Notes under the pieces: model-generated
What the model saw: only the letters and a program-made list of their open reading frames with translations
Database searches by the model: none
Told to the model about the DNA's origin: nothing
Position numbers and translations under genes: made by a program
In this document: positions 1 through 9,609 of the stretch, piece after piece
How the letters are laid out: each line of letters begins with the position of its first letter
Numbering within the stretch: the first letter of the stretch is position 1
From: Desmodus rotundus
Lineage: Eukaryota; Chordata; Mammalia; Chiroptera; Phyllostomidae
Assembly: GCF_022682495.2 (NCBI RefSeq)
Contig: NW_026527274.1
Coordinates: 34,924 to 98,923 of the forward strand
Length of the DNA stretch: 64,000 nt
Reading direction: 5' to 3'

Positions 1-948
1 AGACACCTGCCTCCCGTGATAAGAGGCCCCCTGCCTCCGTGGAGCTTGGAACTCTGGGGCCGGGCTGCGGGTCACTGGGCTAAGTGGCTGGAAAGGCGCA
101 GACCCCTCCGTCCCGACCGCCCAACTGCGAAGGACAGGGGGGAGGCCCCCAGGAGATGGCTTTTGTCAGAGCCGCGGCTGGCCGGTTTCGGGCCAAGACG
201 CGGGACCCGGCAGGCTCAGGGCAGGCAGCCCCACCAGAAGCCTCCCTCGGGGCAACGGGCCCCACCCCGGACATATCAGGCCTGCTTCACAGGGTCCCTG
301 GGGTCGTGTCCCGTGGAACTGGAAGCTCTCCCCGCCACCCAGAGGTCCGATCCTTTTCCCGTGGACCACACTTGCCAGCCCGTCTCCCACCCCGCCGGAG
401 GCAGAGTGCCGGGGAAGAACTAGGGACCTGGGGCCGGGAAGAGGGGCCGGCCACGGTTCCGGGCCAGGCGGGGGGGGGGGCGTGGGGCGGGGGGGGGGGC
501 CCGGGCAGGCCGGACCCACGCCCAGGGACCGGGTCTCGCGGGGGGGTCTTGGGCCTGAGACCTGCCTGGGGGGCTAAGAGTCTTTCTCGGCTCAAACGGC
601 CCCACCCTGCCCCGAGGCGGTAAACTTGCACCGAGACGCTTCTACTCTCTAAAGTCTGGGCTGAACTTTGCGAGAAGGGACCGTGTGCGATGCGACCTGG
701 GTCCCACAGAGCTCGAACCCCCCCCTCCCCGTGAAGGGATCCGCGGCCTGTGGTCCTTGGTGTCCGCAAAAGGCATTCACCTGCGGAGAACCTGGGCCCA
801 GGTGAGCGGGACCAGGCCCCGCGGCAGGAGCCTGGGGAGGCCACTGGAGCCATGGGGGCCAGGGCTGGGCATTTTCCCGGGTGCTCTCTCGGGTCCCAGG
901 CGCCCTCTCTCGCCCGGGGAGTGCCCACGCCGTCCCTTGACCCCCGCA
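1..948 (+). repeat. Half A of the satellite unit (reference copy, alpha allele)
   Basis: The first half of the unit aligns with half B (949-1929) over nearly its full length. Shared blocks include GACCCCTCCGTCCCG, GAGGCCCCCAGGAGATGGC, GAACTAGGGACCTGGG and GTCCGCAAAAGGCATTCACC. The two halves are roughly three quarters identical by eye, so the unit is an ancient duplication of a monomer of about 950 bp. Half A lacks the palindrome and the GGGC tract of half B. It carries a G-run region at 470-499 instead. Alpha copies are 943-951 bp; beta copies are 931-933 bp. Confidence 0.9.
470..499 (+). repeat. Paired poly-G tract of the alpha allele, G-quadruplex candidate
   Basis: Eleven G, then CGTGGGGC, then eleven G, followed by CCCGGG. 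In other alpha copies the first run is 11 to 15 G and the second 10 to 12 G, and the middle is CGTGGGGC, CGGGGGGC or a single C. Beta copies have only one short G run here and then CGGCCCCGGG. Run lengths this long are also the least reliable bases of any assembly. Confidence 0.85.
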
Positions 949-1082
949 GGACGCCTGCATCCCGCCATAAGCGGCCCAACTCCTCCATGGAGCCGGGACA
1001 CATGGGGCCGGGGTGCGAGCAACTGGCCTACGTGGCGGCAAACCCGCAGACCCCTCCGTCCCGTCCCCACCACTGCGAAGAT

Positions 1083-1138
1083 CCCCCTGTTCTTCCATCC
1101 GTAAAGGGGTCCCCCTTTACGGATGGAAGAACAGGGGG
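1083..1138. repeat. Perfect 27-bp inverted repeat (palindrome) in half B
   Basis: The left arm 1083-1109 begins CCCCCTGTTCTTCCATCC. It is the exact reverse complement of the right arm 1112-1138, which ends GGATGGAAGAACAGGGGG. Two bases (TC) separate the arms. The single strand could fold into a 27-bp stem, and the duplex could extrude a cruciform. The homologous place in half A (around 127-142) goes straight from CTGCGAAG to GACAGGGGGG, so the palindrome is a half-B-specific gain of about 54 bp or a half-A loss. It recurs in all 33 complete units with no visible change in the arms. Confidence 0.97.
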
Positions 1139-1193
1139 GAGGCCCCCAGGAGATGGCTTTTGTCCGAGCCGCGGCTGGGTGGTTTCGGGCCAG

Positions 1194-1215
1194 GAGGCGG
1201 GGCCGCGCAGGCGCA
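1194..1215 (+). promoter_or_regulatory. GC box plus NRF1-like site in half B (candidate only)
   Basis: GAGGCGGGGC at 1194-1203 fits an SP1/KLF GC box. It is followed directly by CGCGCAGGCGCA at 1204-1215, which differs by one base from the NRF1 consensus YGCGCAYGCGCR. Half A has lost both at the homologous place. This pairing is common in CpG-island promoters, but GC-rich satellite DNA can produce it by chance. No transcript evidence is available. Confidence 0.25.
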
Positions 1216-1478
1216 AGCAGGCCCCACCCCAAGAGCATCCCTCCGGGCAACGTGCCCCCCCACCCCTTGAGATATCAGGCCAGGTTCACAGGGTCCCTGG
1301 GCCGGTGTCAGAGTTAAGGGAAGCCCTCACTGCCACCCAGAGGACCGCGCGTTTTCCCGTGGACCACACTTCCCAGCAGCTCTCCCACCCCCGCCGAGGC
1401 AGAGTGCCAGGGAAGAACTAGGGACCTGGGCCCGGGAAGAGGAGCCGGCCACGGCTCCGCGCCAGGTGGAGCGGGTCC

Positions 1479-1497
1479 GGGCGGGCGGGCGGGCGGG
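1479..1497 (+). repeat. (GGGC)n microsatellite in half B, canonical G-quadruplex motif
   Basis: Five GGG runs are separated by single C, followed by GACCC. Single-base loops between four or more GGG runs fit the classic stable parallel G-quadruplex pattern. Units 7, 10, 13, 15, 17, 18 and 31 have six GGG runs (four bases more), which explains their 985-bp half B. Five runs occur in the other units. Confidence 0.9.
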
Positions 1498-1929
1498 ACC
1501 CTCGTCCACGGACCGGTTCTCCCGTGGGGAGTCTGGCCCTGTGCCCCGCCTGGGAGGCTAAGAGCCTTGCTTCGCCTGCAACGCCCCCACCCTGCCACAA
1601 GGCGGCAGACTTGGACCCAGCCGCTTCAACCCTCCAGTCTGTGCGGAACCACCCAAAAATGGAGTGTGACCGCTGCGACCTCAGTCCCCCAGAGCTCGAA
1701 GCCCCACCTCTGTGAGGGAATCGGCGGCCTCCTGTCCTCGGCGTCCGCAAAAGGCATTCACCTGCGGTGAACCTGGGCCTCGGGCGAGCAGGGCCAGGCC
1801 CCATGGTAGGAGCCCGGGGAGGCAATGGCAGTCTCTGCGGCCAGGCCTCGGGCTCTCCCCGGGGCTCTCTCGGGGCACGGGCACCCTCTCTCGCCTGGAG
1901 AGTGCCCACGCCGTCCCTTGAGCCCCGCG

Positions 1930-3841
1930 AGACACCTGCCTCCCGTGATAAGAGGCCCCCTGCCTCCGTGGAGCTTGGAACTCTGGGGCCGGGCTGCGGG
2001 TCACTGGGCTAAGTGGCTGGAAAGGCGCAGACCCCTCCGTCCCGACCGCCCAACTGCGAAGGACAGGGGGGAGGCCCCCAGGAGATGGCTTTTGTCAGAG
2101 CCGCGGCTGGCCGGTTTCGGGCCAAGACGCGGGACCCGGCAGGCTCAGGGCAGGCAGCCCCACCAGAAGCCTCCCTCGGGGCAACGGGCCCCACCCCGGA
2201 CATATCAGGCCTGCTTCACAGGGTCCCTGGGGTCGTGTCCCGTGGAACTGGAAGCTCTCCCCGCCACCCAGAGGTCCGATCCTTTTCCCGTGGACCACAC
2301 TTGCCAGCCCGTCTCCCACCCCGCCGGAGGCAGAGTGCCGGGGAAGAACTAGGGACCTGGGGCCGGGAAGAGGGGCCGGCCATGTTTCCGGGCCAGGTGG
2401 GGGGGGGCGGCCCCGGGCAGGCTGGACCCGGGCCCAGGGACCGGGTCTCCCTGGGGGGTCTTGGGCCTGAGACCTGCCTGGGGGGCTAAGAGTCTTTCTC
2501 GGCTCAAACGGCCCCACCCTGCCCCGAGGCGGTAAACTTGCACCGAGACGCTTCTACTCTCTAAAGTCTGGGCTGAACTTTGCGAGAAGGGACCGTGTGC
2601 GATGCGACCTGGGTCCCACAGAGCTCGAACCCCCCCCTCCCCGTGAAGGGATCCGCGGCCTGTGGTCCTTGGTGTCCGCAAAAGGCATTCACCTGCGGAG
2701 AACCTGGGCCCAGGTGAGCGGGACCAGGCCCCGCGGCAGGAGCCTGGGGAGGCCACTGGAGCCATGGGGGCCAGGGCTGGGCATTTTCCCGGGTGCTCTC
2801 TCGGGTCCCAGGCGCCCTCTCTCGCCCGGGGAGTGCCCACGCCGTCCCTTGACCCCCGCAGGACGCCTGCATCCCGCCATAAGCGGCCCAACTCCTCCAT
2901 GGAGCCGGGACACATGGGGCCGGGGTGCGAGCAACTGGCCTACGTGGCGGCAAACCCGCAGACCCCTCCGTCCCGTCCCCACCACTGCGAAGATCCCCCT
3001 GTTCTTCCATCCGTAAAGGGGTCCCCCTTTACGGATGGAAGAACAGGGGGGAGGCCCCCAGGAGATGGCTTTTGTCCGAGCCGCGGCTGGGTGGTTTCGG
3101 GCCAGGAGGCGGGGCCGCGCAGGCGCAAGCAGGCCCCACCCCAAGAGCATCCCTCCGGGCAACGTGCCCCCCCACCCCTTGAGATATCAGGCCAGGTTCA
3201 CAGGGTCCCTGGGCCGGTGTCAGAGTTAAGGGAAGCCCTCACTGCCACCCAGAGGACCGCGCGTTTTCCCGTGGACCACACTTCCCAGCAGCTCTCCCAC
3301 CCCCGCCGAGGCAGAGTGCCAGGGAAGAACTAGGGACCTGGGCCCGGGAAGAGGAGCCGGCCACGGCTCCGCGCCAGGTGGAGCGGGTCCGGGCGGGCGG
3401 GCGGGCGGGACCCTCGTCCACGGACCGGTTCTCCCGTGGGGAGTCTGGCCCTGTGCCCCGCCTGGGAGGCTAAGAGCCTTGCTTCGCCTGCAACGCCCCC
3501 ACCCTGCCACAAGGCGGCAGACTTGGACCCAGCCGCTTCAACCCTCCAGTCTGTGCGGAACCACCCAAAAATGGAGTGTGACCGCTGCGACCTCAGTCCC
3601 CCAGAGCTCGAAGCCACACCTCTGTGAGGGAATCGGCGGCCTCCTGTCCTCGGCGTCCGCAAAAGGCATTCAACTGCGGTGAACCTGGGCCTCGGGCGAG
3701 CAGGGCCAGGCCCCATGGTAGGAGCCCGGGGAGGCAATGGCAGCCTCTGCGGCCAGGCCTCGGGCTCTCCCCGGGGCTCTCTCGGGGCACGGGCACACTC
3801 TCTCGCCTGGAGAGTGCCCACGCCGTCCCTTGAGCCCCGCG
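1930..3841 (+). repeat. Satellite unit 2 (beta/X), 1912 bp
   Basis: Half A 1930-2860 is beta (931 bp; CATGTTTCCGGGCCAGGTGG then a short G run). Half B starts at 2861 and the palindrome is 2995-3050. The X tail variants are A at 3616, 3673 and 3797, with C at 3744. Confidence 0.95.
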
Positions 3842-5769
3842 AGACACCTGCCTCCCGTGATAAGAGGCCCCCTGCCTCCGTGGAGCTTGGAACTCTGGGG
3901 CCGGGCTGCGGGTCACTGGGCTAAGTGGCTGGAAAGGCGCAGACCCCTCCGTCCCGACCGCCCAACTGCGAAGGACAGGGGGGAGGCCCCCAGGAGATGG
4001 CTTTTGTCAGAGCCGCGGCTGGCCGGTTTCGGGCCAAGACGCGGGACCCGGCAGGCTCAGGGCAGGCAGCCCCACCAGAAGCCTCCCTCGGGGCAACGGG
4101 CCCCACCCCGGACATATCAGGCCTGCTTCACAGGGTCCCTGGGGTCGTGTCCCGTGGAACTGGAAGCTCTCCCCGCCACCCAGAGGTCCGATCCTTTTCC
4201 CGTGGACCACACTTGCCAGCCCGTCTCCCACCCCGCCGGAGGCAGAGTGCCGGGGAAGAACTAGGGACCTGGGGCCGGGAAGAGGGGCCGGCCACGGTTC
4301 CGGGCCAGGCGGGGGGGGGGGCGTGGGGCGGGGGGGGGGCCCGGGCAGGCCGGACCCACGCCCAGGGACCGGGTCTCGCGGGGGGGTCTTGGGCCTGAGA
4401 CCTGCCTGGGGGGCTAAGAGTCTTTCTCGGCTCAAACGGCCCCACCCTGCCCCGAGGCGGTAAACTTGCACCGAGACGCTTCTACTCTCTAAAGTCTGGG
4501 CTGAACTTTGCGAGAAGGGACCGTGTGCGATGCGACCTGGGTCCCACAGAGCTCGAACCCCCCCCTCCCCGTGAAGGGATCCGCGGCCTGTGGTCCTTGG
4601 TGTCCGCAAAAGGCATTCACCTGCGGAGAACCTGGGCCCAGGTGAGCGGGACCAGGCCCCGCGGCAGGAGCCTGGGGAGGCCACTGGAGCCATGGGGGCC
4701 AGGGCTGGGCATTTTCCCGGGTGCTCTCTCGGGTCCCAGGCGCCCTCTCTCGCCCGGGGAGTGCCCACGCCGTCCCTTGACCCCCGCAGGACGCCTGCAT
4801 CCCGCCATAAGCGGCCCAACTCCTCCATGGAGCCGGGACACATGGGGCCGGGGTGCGAGCAACTGGCCTACGTGGCGGCAAACCCGCAGACCCCTCCGTC
4901 CCGTCCCCACCACTGCGAAGATCCCCCTGTTCTTCCATCCGTAAAGGGGTCCCCCTTTACGGATGGAAGAACAGGGGGGAGGCCCCCAGGAGATGGCTTT
5001 TGTCCGAGCCGCGGCTGGGTGGTTTCGGGCCAGGAGGCGGGGCCGCGCAGGCGCAAGCAGGCCCCACCCCAAGAGCATCCCTCCGGGCAACGTGCCCCCC
5101 CACCCCTTGAGATATCAGGCCAGGTTCACAGGGTCCCTGGGCCGGTGTCAGAGTTAAGGGAAGCCCTCACTGCCACCCAGAGGACCGCGCGTTTTCCCGT
5201 GGACCACACTTCCCAGCAGCTCTCCCACCCCCGCCGAGGCAGAGTGCCAGGGAAGAACTAGGGACCTGGGCCCGGGAAGAGGAGCCGGCCACGGCTCCGC
5301 GCCAGGTGGAGCGGGTCCGGGCGGGCGGGCGGGCGGGACCCTCGTCCACGGACCGGTTCTCCCGTGGGGAGTCTGGCCCTGTGCCCCGCCTGGGAGGCTA
5401 AGAGCCTTGCTTCGCCTGCAACGCCCCCACCCTGCCACAAGGCGGCAGACTTGGACCCAGCCGCTTCAACCCTCCAGTCTGTGCGGAACCACCCAAAAAT
5501 GGAGTGTGACCGCTGCGACCTCAGTCCCCCAGAGCTCGAAGCCCCACCTCTGTGAGGGAATCGGCGGCCTCCTGTCCTCGGCGTCCGCAAAAGGCATTCA
5601 CCTGCGGTGAACCTGGGCCTCGGGCGAGCAGGGCCAGGCCCCATGGTAGGAGCCCGGGGAGGCAATGGCAGTCTCTGCGGCCAGGCCTCGGGCTCTCCCC
5701 GGGGCTCTCTCGGGGCACGGGCACCCTCTCCCGCCTGGAGAGTGCCCACGCCGTCCCTTGAGCCCCGCG
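3842..5769 (+). repeat. Satellite unit 3 (alpha/Y), 1928 bp
   Basis: Half A is alpha with G runs 11/10. Half B starts at 4789 and the palindrome is 4923-4978. The Y tail carries a private T-to-C change (CACCCTCTCCCGCC) near 5731. Confidence 0.95.
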
Positions 5770-7681
5770 AGACACCTGCCTCCCGTGATAAGAGGCCCCC
5801 TGCCTCCGTGGAGCTTGGAACTCTGGGGCCGGGCTGCGGGTCACTGGGCTAAGTGGCTGGAAAGGCGCAGACCCCTCCGTCCCGACCGCCCAACTGCGAA
5901 GGACAGGGGGGAGGCCCCCAGGAGATGGCTTTTGTCAGAGCCGCGGCTGGCCGGTTTCGGGCCAAGACGCGGGACCCGGCAGGCTCAGGGCAGGCAGCCC
6001 CACCAGAAGCCTCCCTCGGGGCAACGGGCCCCACCCCGGACATATCAGGCCTGCTTCACAGGGTCCCTGGGGTCGTGTCCCGTGGAACTGGAAGCTCTCC
6101 CCGCCACCCAGAGGTCCGATCCTTTTCCCGTGGACCACACTTGCCAGCCCGTCTCCCACCCCGCCGGAGGCAGAGTGCCGGGGAAGAACTAGGGACCTGG
6201 GGCCGGGAAGAGGGGCCGGCCATGTTTCCGGGCCAGGTGGGGGGGGGCGGCCCCGGGCAGGCTGGACCCGGGCCCAGGGACCGGGTCTCCCTGGGGGGTC
6301 TTGGGCCTGAGACCTGCCTGGGGGGCTAAGAGTCTTTCTCGGCTCAAACGGCCCCACCCTGCCCCGAGGCGGTAAACTTGCACCGAGACGCTTCTACTCT
6401 CTAAAGTCTGGGCTGAACTTTGCGAGAAGGGACCGTGTGCGATGCGACCTGGGTCCCACAGAGCTCGAACCCCCCCCTCCCCGTGAAGGGATCCGCGGCC
6501 TGTGGTCCTTGGTGTCCGCAAAAGGCATTCACCTGCGGAGAACCTGGGCCCAGGTGAGCGGGACCAGGCCCCGCGGCAGGAGCCTGGGGAGGCCACTGGA
6601 GCCATGGGGGCCAGGGCTGGGCATTTTCCCGGGTGCTCTCTCGGGTCCCAGGCGCCCTCTCTCGCCCGGGGAGTGCCCACGCCGTCCCTTGACCCCCGCA
6701 GGACGCCTGCATCCCGCCATAAGCGGCCCAACTCCTCCATGGAGCCGGGACACATGGGGCCGGGGTGCGAGCAACTGGCCTACGTGGCGGCAAACCCGCA
6801 GACCCCTCCGTCCCGTCCCCACCACTGCGAAGATCCCCCTGTTCTTCCATCCGTAAAGGGGTCCCCCTTTACGGATGGAAGAACAGGGGGGAGGCCCCCA
6901 GGAGATGGCTTTTGTCCGAGCCGCGGCTGGGTGGTTTCGGGCCAGGAGGCGGGGCCGCGCAGGCGCAAGCAGGCCCCACCCCAAGAGCATCCCTCCGGGC
7001 AACGTGCCCCCCCACCCCTTGAGATATCAGGCCAGGTTCACAGGGTCCCTGGGCCGGTGTCAGAGTTAAGGGAAGCCCTCACTGCCACCCAGAGGACCGC
7101 GCGTTTTCCCGTGGACCACACTTCCCAGCAGCTCTCCCACCCCCGCCGAGGCAGAGTGCCAGGGAAGAACTAGGGACCTGGGCCCGGGAAGAGGAGCCGG
7201 CCACGGCTCCGCGCCAGGTGGAGCGGGTCCGGGCGGGCGGGCGGGCGGGACCCTCGTCCACGGACCGGTTCTCCCGTGGGGAGTCTGGCCCTGTGCCCCG
7301 CCTGGGAGGCTAAGAGCCTTGCTTCGCCTGCAACGCCCCCACCCTGCCACAAGGCGGCAGACTTGGACCCAGCCGCTTCAACCCTCCAGTCTGTGCGGAA
7401 CCACCCAAAAATGGAGTGTGACCGCTGCGACCTCAGTCCCCCAGAGCTCGAAGCCACACCTCTGTGAGGGAATCGGCGGCCTCCTGTCCTCGGCGTCCGC
7501 AAAAGGCATTCAACTGCGGTGAACCTGGGCCTCGGGCGAGCAGGGCCAGGCCCCATGGTAGGAGCCCGGGGAGGCAATGGCAGCCTCTGCGGCCAGGCCT
7601 CGGGCTCTCCCCGGGGCTCTCTCGGGGCACGGGCACACTCTCTCGCCTGGAGAGTGCCCACGCCGTCCCTTGAGCCCCGCG
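5770..7681 (+). repeat. Satellite unit 4 (beta/X), 1912 bp
   Basis: Beta half A; half B starts at 6701; palindrome 6835-6890; X tail. It matches unit 2 at every marker I checked. Confidence 0.95.
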
Positions 7682-9609
7682 AGACACCTGCCTCCCGTGA
7701 TAAGAGGCCCCCTGCCTCCGTGGAGCTTGGAACTCTGGGGCCGGGCTGCGGGTCACTGGGCTAAGTGGCTGGAAAGGCGCAGACCCCTCCGTCCCGACCG
7801 CCCAACTGCGAAGGACAGGGGGGAGGCCCCCAGGAGATGGCTTTTGTCAGAGCCGCGGCTGGCCGGTTTCGGGCCAAGACGCGGGACCCGGCAGGCTCAG
7901 GGCAGGCAGCCCCACCAGAAGCCTCCCTCGGGGCAACGGGCCCCACCCCGGACATATCAGGCCTGCTTCACAGGGTCCCTGGGGTCGTGTCCCGTGGAAC
8001 TGGAAGCTCTCCCCGCCACCCAGAGGTCCGATCCTTTTCCCGTGGACCACACTTGCCAGCCCGTCTCCCACCCCGCCGGAGGCAGAGTGCCGGGGAAGAA
8101 CTAGGGACCTGGGGCCGGGAAGAGGGGCCGGCCACGGTTCCGGGCCAGGCGGGGGGGGGGGCGTGGGGCGGGGGGGGGGCCCGGGCAGGCCGGACCCACG
8201 CCCAGGGACCGGGTCTCGCGGGGGGGTCTTGGGCCTGAGACCTGCCTGGGGGGCTAAGAGTCTTTCTCGGCTCAAACGGCCCCACCCTGCCCCGAGGCGG
8301 TAAACTTGCACCGAGACGCTTCTACTCTCTAAAGTCTGGGCTGAACTTTGCGAGAAGGGACCGTGTGCGATGCGACCTGGGTCCCACAGAGCTCGAACCC
8401 CCCCCTCCCCGTGAAGGGATCCGCGGCCTGTGGTCCTTGGTGTCCGCAAAAGGCATTCACCTGCGGAGAACCTGGGCCCAGGTGAGCGGGACCAGGCCCC
8501 GCGGCAGGAGCCTGGGGAGGCCACTGGAGCCATGGGGGCCAGGGCTGGGCATTTTCCCGGGTGCTCTCTCGGGTCCCAGGCGCCCTCTCTCGCCCGGGGA
8601 GTGCCCACGCCGTCCCTTGACCCCCGCAGGACGCCTGCATCCCGCCATAAGCGGCCCAACTCCTCCATGGAGCCGGGACACATGGGGCCGGGGTGCGAGC
8701 AACTGGCCTACGTGGCGGCAAACCCGCAGACCCCTCCGTCCCGTCCCCACCACTGCGAAGATCCCCCTGTTCTTCCATCCGTAAAGGGGTCCCCCTTTAC
8801 GGATGGAAGAACAGGGGGGAGGCCCCCAGGAGATGGCTTTTGTCCGAGCCGCGGCTGGGTGGTTTCGGGCCAGGAGGCGGGGCCGCGCAGGCGCAAGCAG
8901 GCCCCACCCCAAGAGCATCCCTCCGGGCAACGTGCCCCCCCACCCCTTGAGATATCAGGCCAGGTTCACAGGGTCCCTGGGCCGGTGTCAGAGTTAGGGG
9001 AAGCCCTCACTGCCACCCAGAGGACCGCGCGTTTTCCCGTGGACCACACTTCCCAGCAGCTCTCCCACCCCCGCCGAGGCAGAGTGCCAGGGAAGAACTA
9101 GGGACCTGGGCCCGGGAAGAGGAGCCGGCCACGGCTCCGCGCCAGGTGGAGCGGGTCCGGGCGGGCGGGCGGGCGGGACCCTCGTCCACGGACCGGTTCT
9201 CCCGTGGGGAGTCTGGCCCTGTGCCCCGCCTGGGAGGCTAAGAGCCTTGCTTCGCCTGCAACGCCCCCACCCTGCCACAAGGCGGCAGACTTGGACCCAG
9301 CCGCTTCAACCCTCCAGTCTGTGCGGAACCACCCAAAAATGGAGTGTGACCGCTGCGACCTCAGTCCCCCAGAGCTCGAAGCCCCACCTCTGTGAGGGAA
9401 TCGGCGGCCTCCTGTCCTCGGCGTCCGCAAAAGGCATTCACCTGCGGTGAACCTGGGCCTCGGGCGAGCAGGGCCAGGCCCCATGGTAGGAGCCCGGGGA
9501 GGCAATGGCAGTCTCTGCGGCCAGGCCTCGGGCTCTCCCCGGGGCTCTCTCGGGGCACGGGCACCCTCTCTCGCCTGGAGAGTGCCCACGCCGTCCCTTG
9601 AGCCCCGCG
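7682..9609 (+). repeat. Satellite unit 5 (alpha/Y), 1928 bp
   Basis: Alpha half A with G runs 11/10; half B starts at 8629; palindrome 8763-8818; Y tail. A private base change gives GAGTTAGGGG instead of GAGTTAAGGG near 8997. Confidence 0.95.

Larger units (their letters stand above)
1..1929 (+). repeat. Satellite unit 1 (alpha/Y), 1929 bp
   Basis: Half A 1-948 is alpha, with G runs 11/11 and middle CGTGGGGC. Half B 949-1929 has the Y tail. The palindrome is at 1083-1138. This copy serves as reference for the others. Confidence 0.95.
949..1929 (+). repeat. Half B of the satellite unit (reference copy)
   Basis: The second half begins GGACGCCTGCATCCCG, which aligns with AGACACCTGCCTCCCG at the start of half A. 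It is 981 bp, or 985 bp when the GGGC tract has one more copy. It contains the palindrome at 1083-1138, a GC box and NRF1-like site at 1194-1215, and the GGGC tract at 1479-1497. Its last 320 bases hold linked variants that define tail haplotypes. X has CCACACC, CAACTG and GCACACTC. Y has CCCCACC, CACCTG, CAGTCTC and GCACCCTC. Z is as Y but with CAGCCTC. Confidence 0.9.
1..7681 (+). repeat. Dimeric higher-order region (units 1-4, alpha/Y then beta/X, period 3840 bp)
   Basis: Units 1+2 span 3841 bp and units 3+4 span 3840 bp, each pair being alpha/Y followed by beta/X. Unit 5 continues the pattern as alpha/Y before unit 6 breaks it with a beta/Y combination. Within these pairs alpha copies match alpha copies better than they match the adjacent beta copy. 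Confidence 0.85.

Noticed and set aside
185..206. CENP-B box in GTTTCGGGCCAAGACGCGGG
   Set aside because: TTCG, the following A and a CGGG are present, but the spacing between A and CGGG is three bases too long for the consensus. The half-B counterpart fails as well.
703..725. Pol III B-box-like GGTTCGAGCTC on the minus strand
   Set aside because: Two mismatches to the consensus, no A-box at a suitable distance and no T-run terminator; no tRNA or SINE structure follows.
1083..1138. Rho-independent terminator or CRISPR-like repeat
   Set aside because: The palindrome has no trailing T run, its spacing is the full 1.9 kb unit, and the sequence between copies is not variable spacer DNA. The window is eukaryotic in character.
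750..1421. A 223-codon open frame on the + strand recurring in nearly every unit with almost no amino-acid change
   Set aside because: Its product is dominated by Pro, Arg, Gly and Ala with no recognisable domain, and it runs straight through the palindrome. Other frames on both strands are equally open. Conservation merely reflects homogenised repeat DNA. I do not annotate it as a gene.
4007..4843. The longest typical minus-strand frames (238-278 codons) of alpha units
   Set aside because: Length changes with the poly-G run length and alpha/beta allele, the coding potential is low-complexity, and the frame crosses the G tract as a proline run. This is a shadow of GC-rich DNA.
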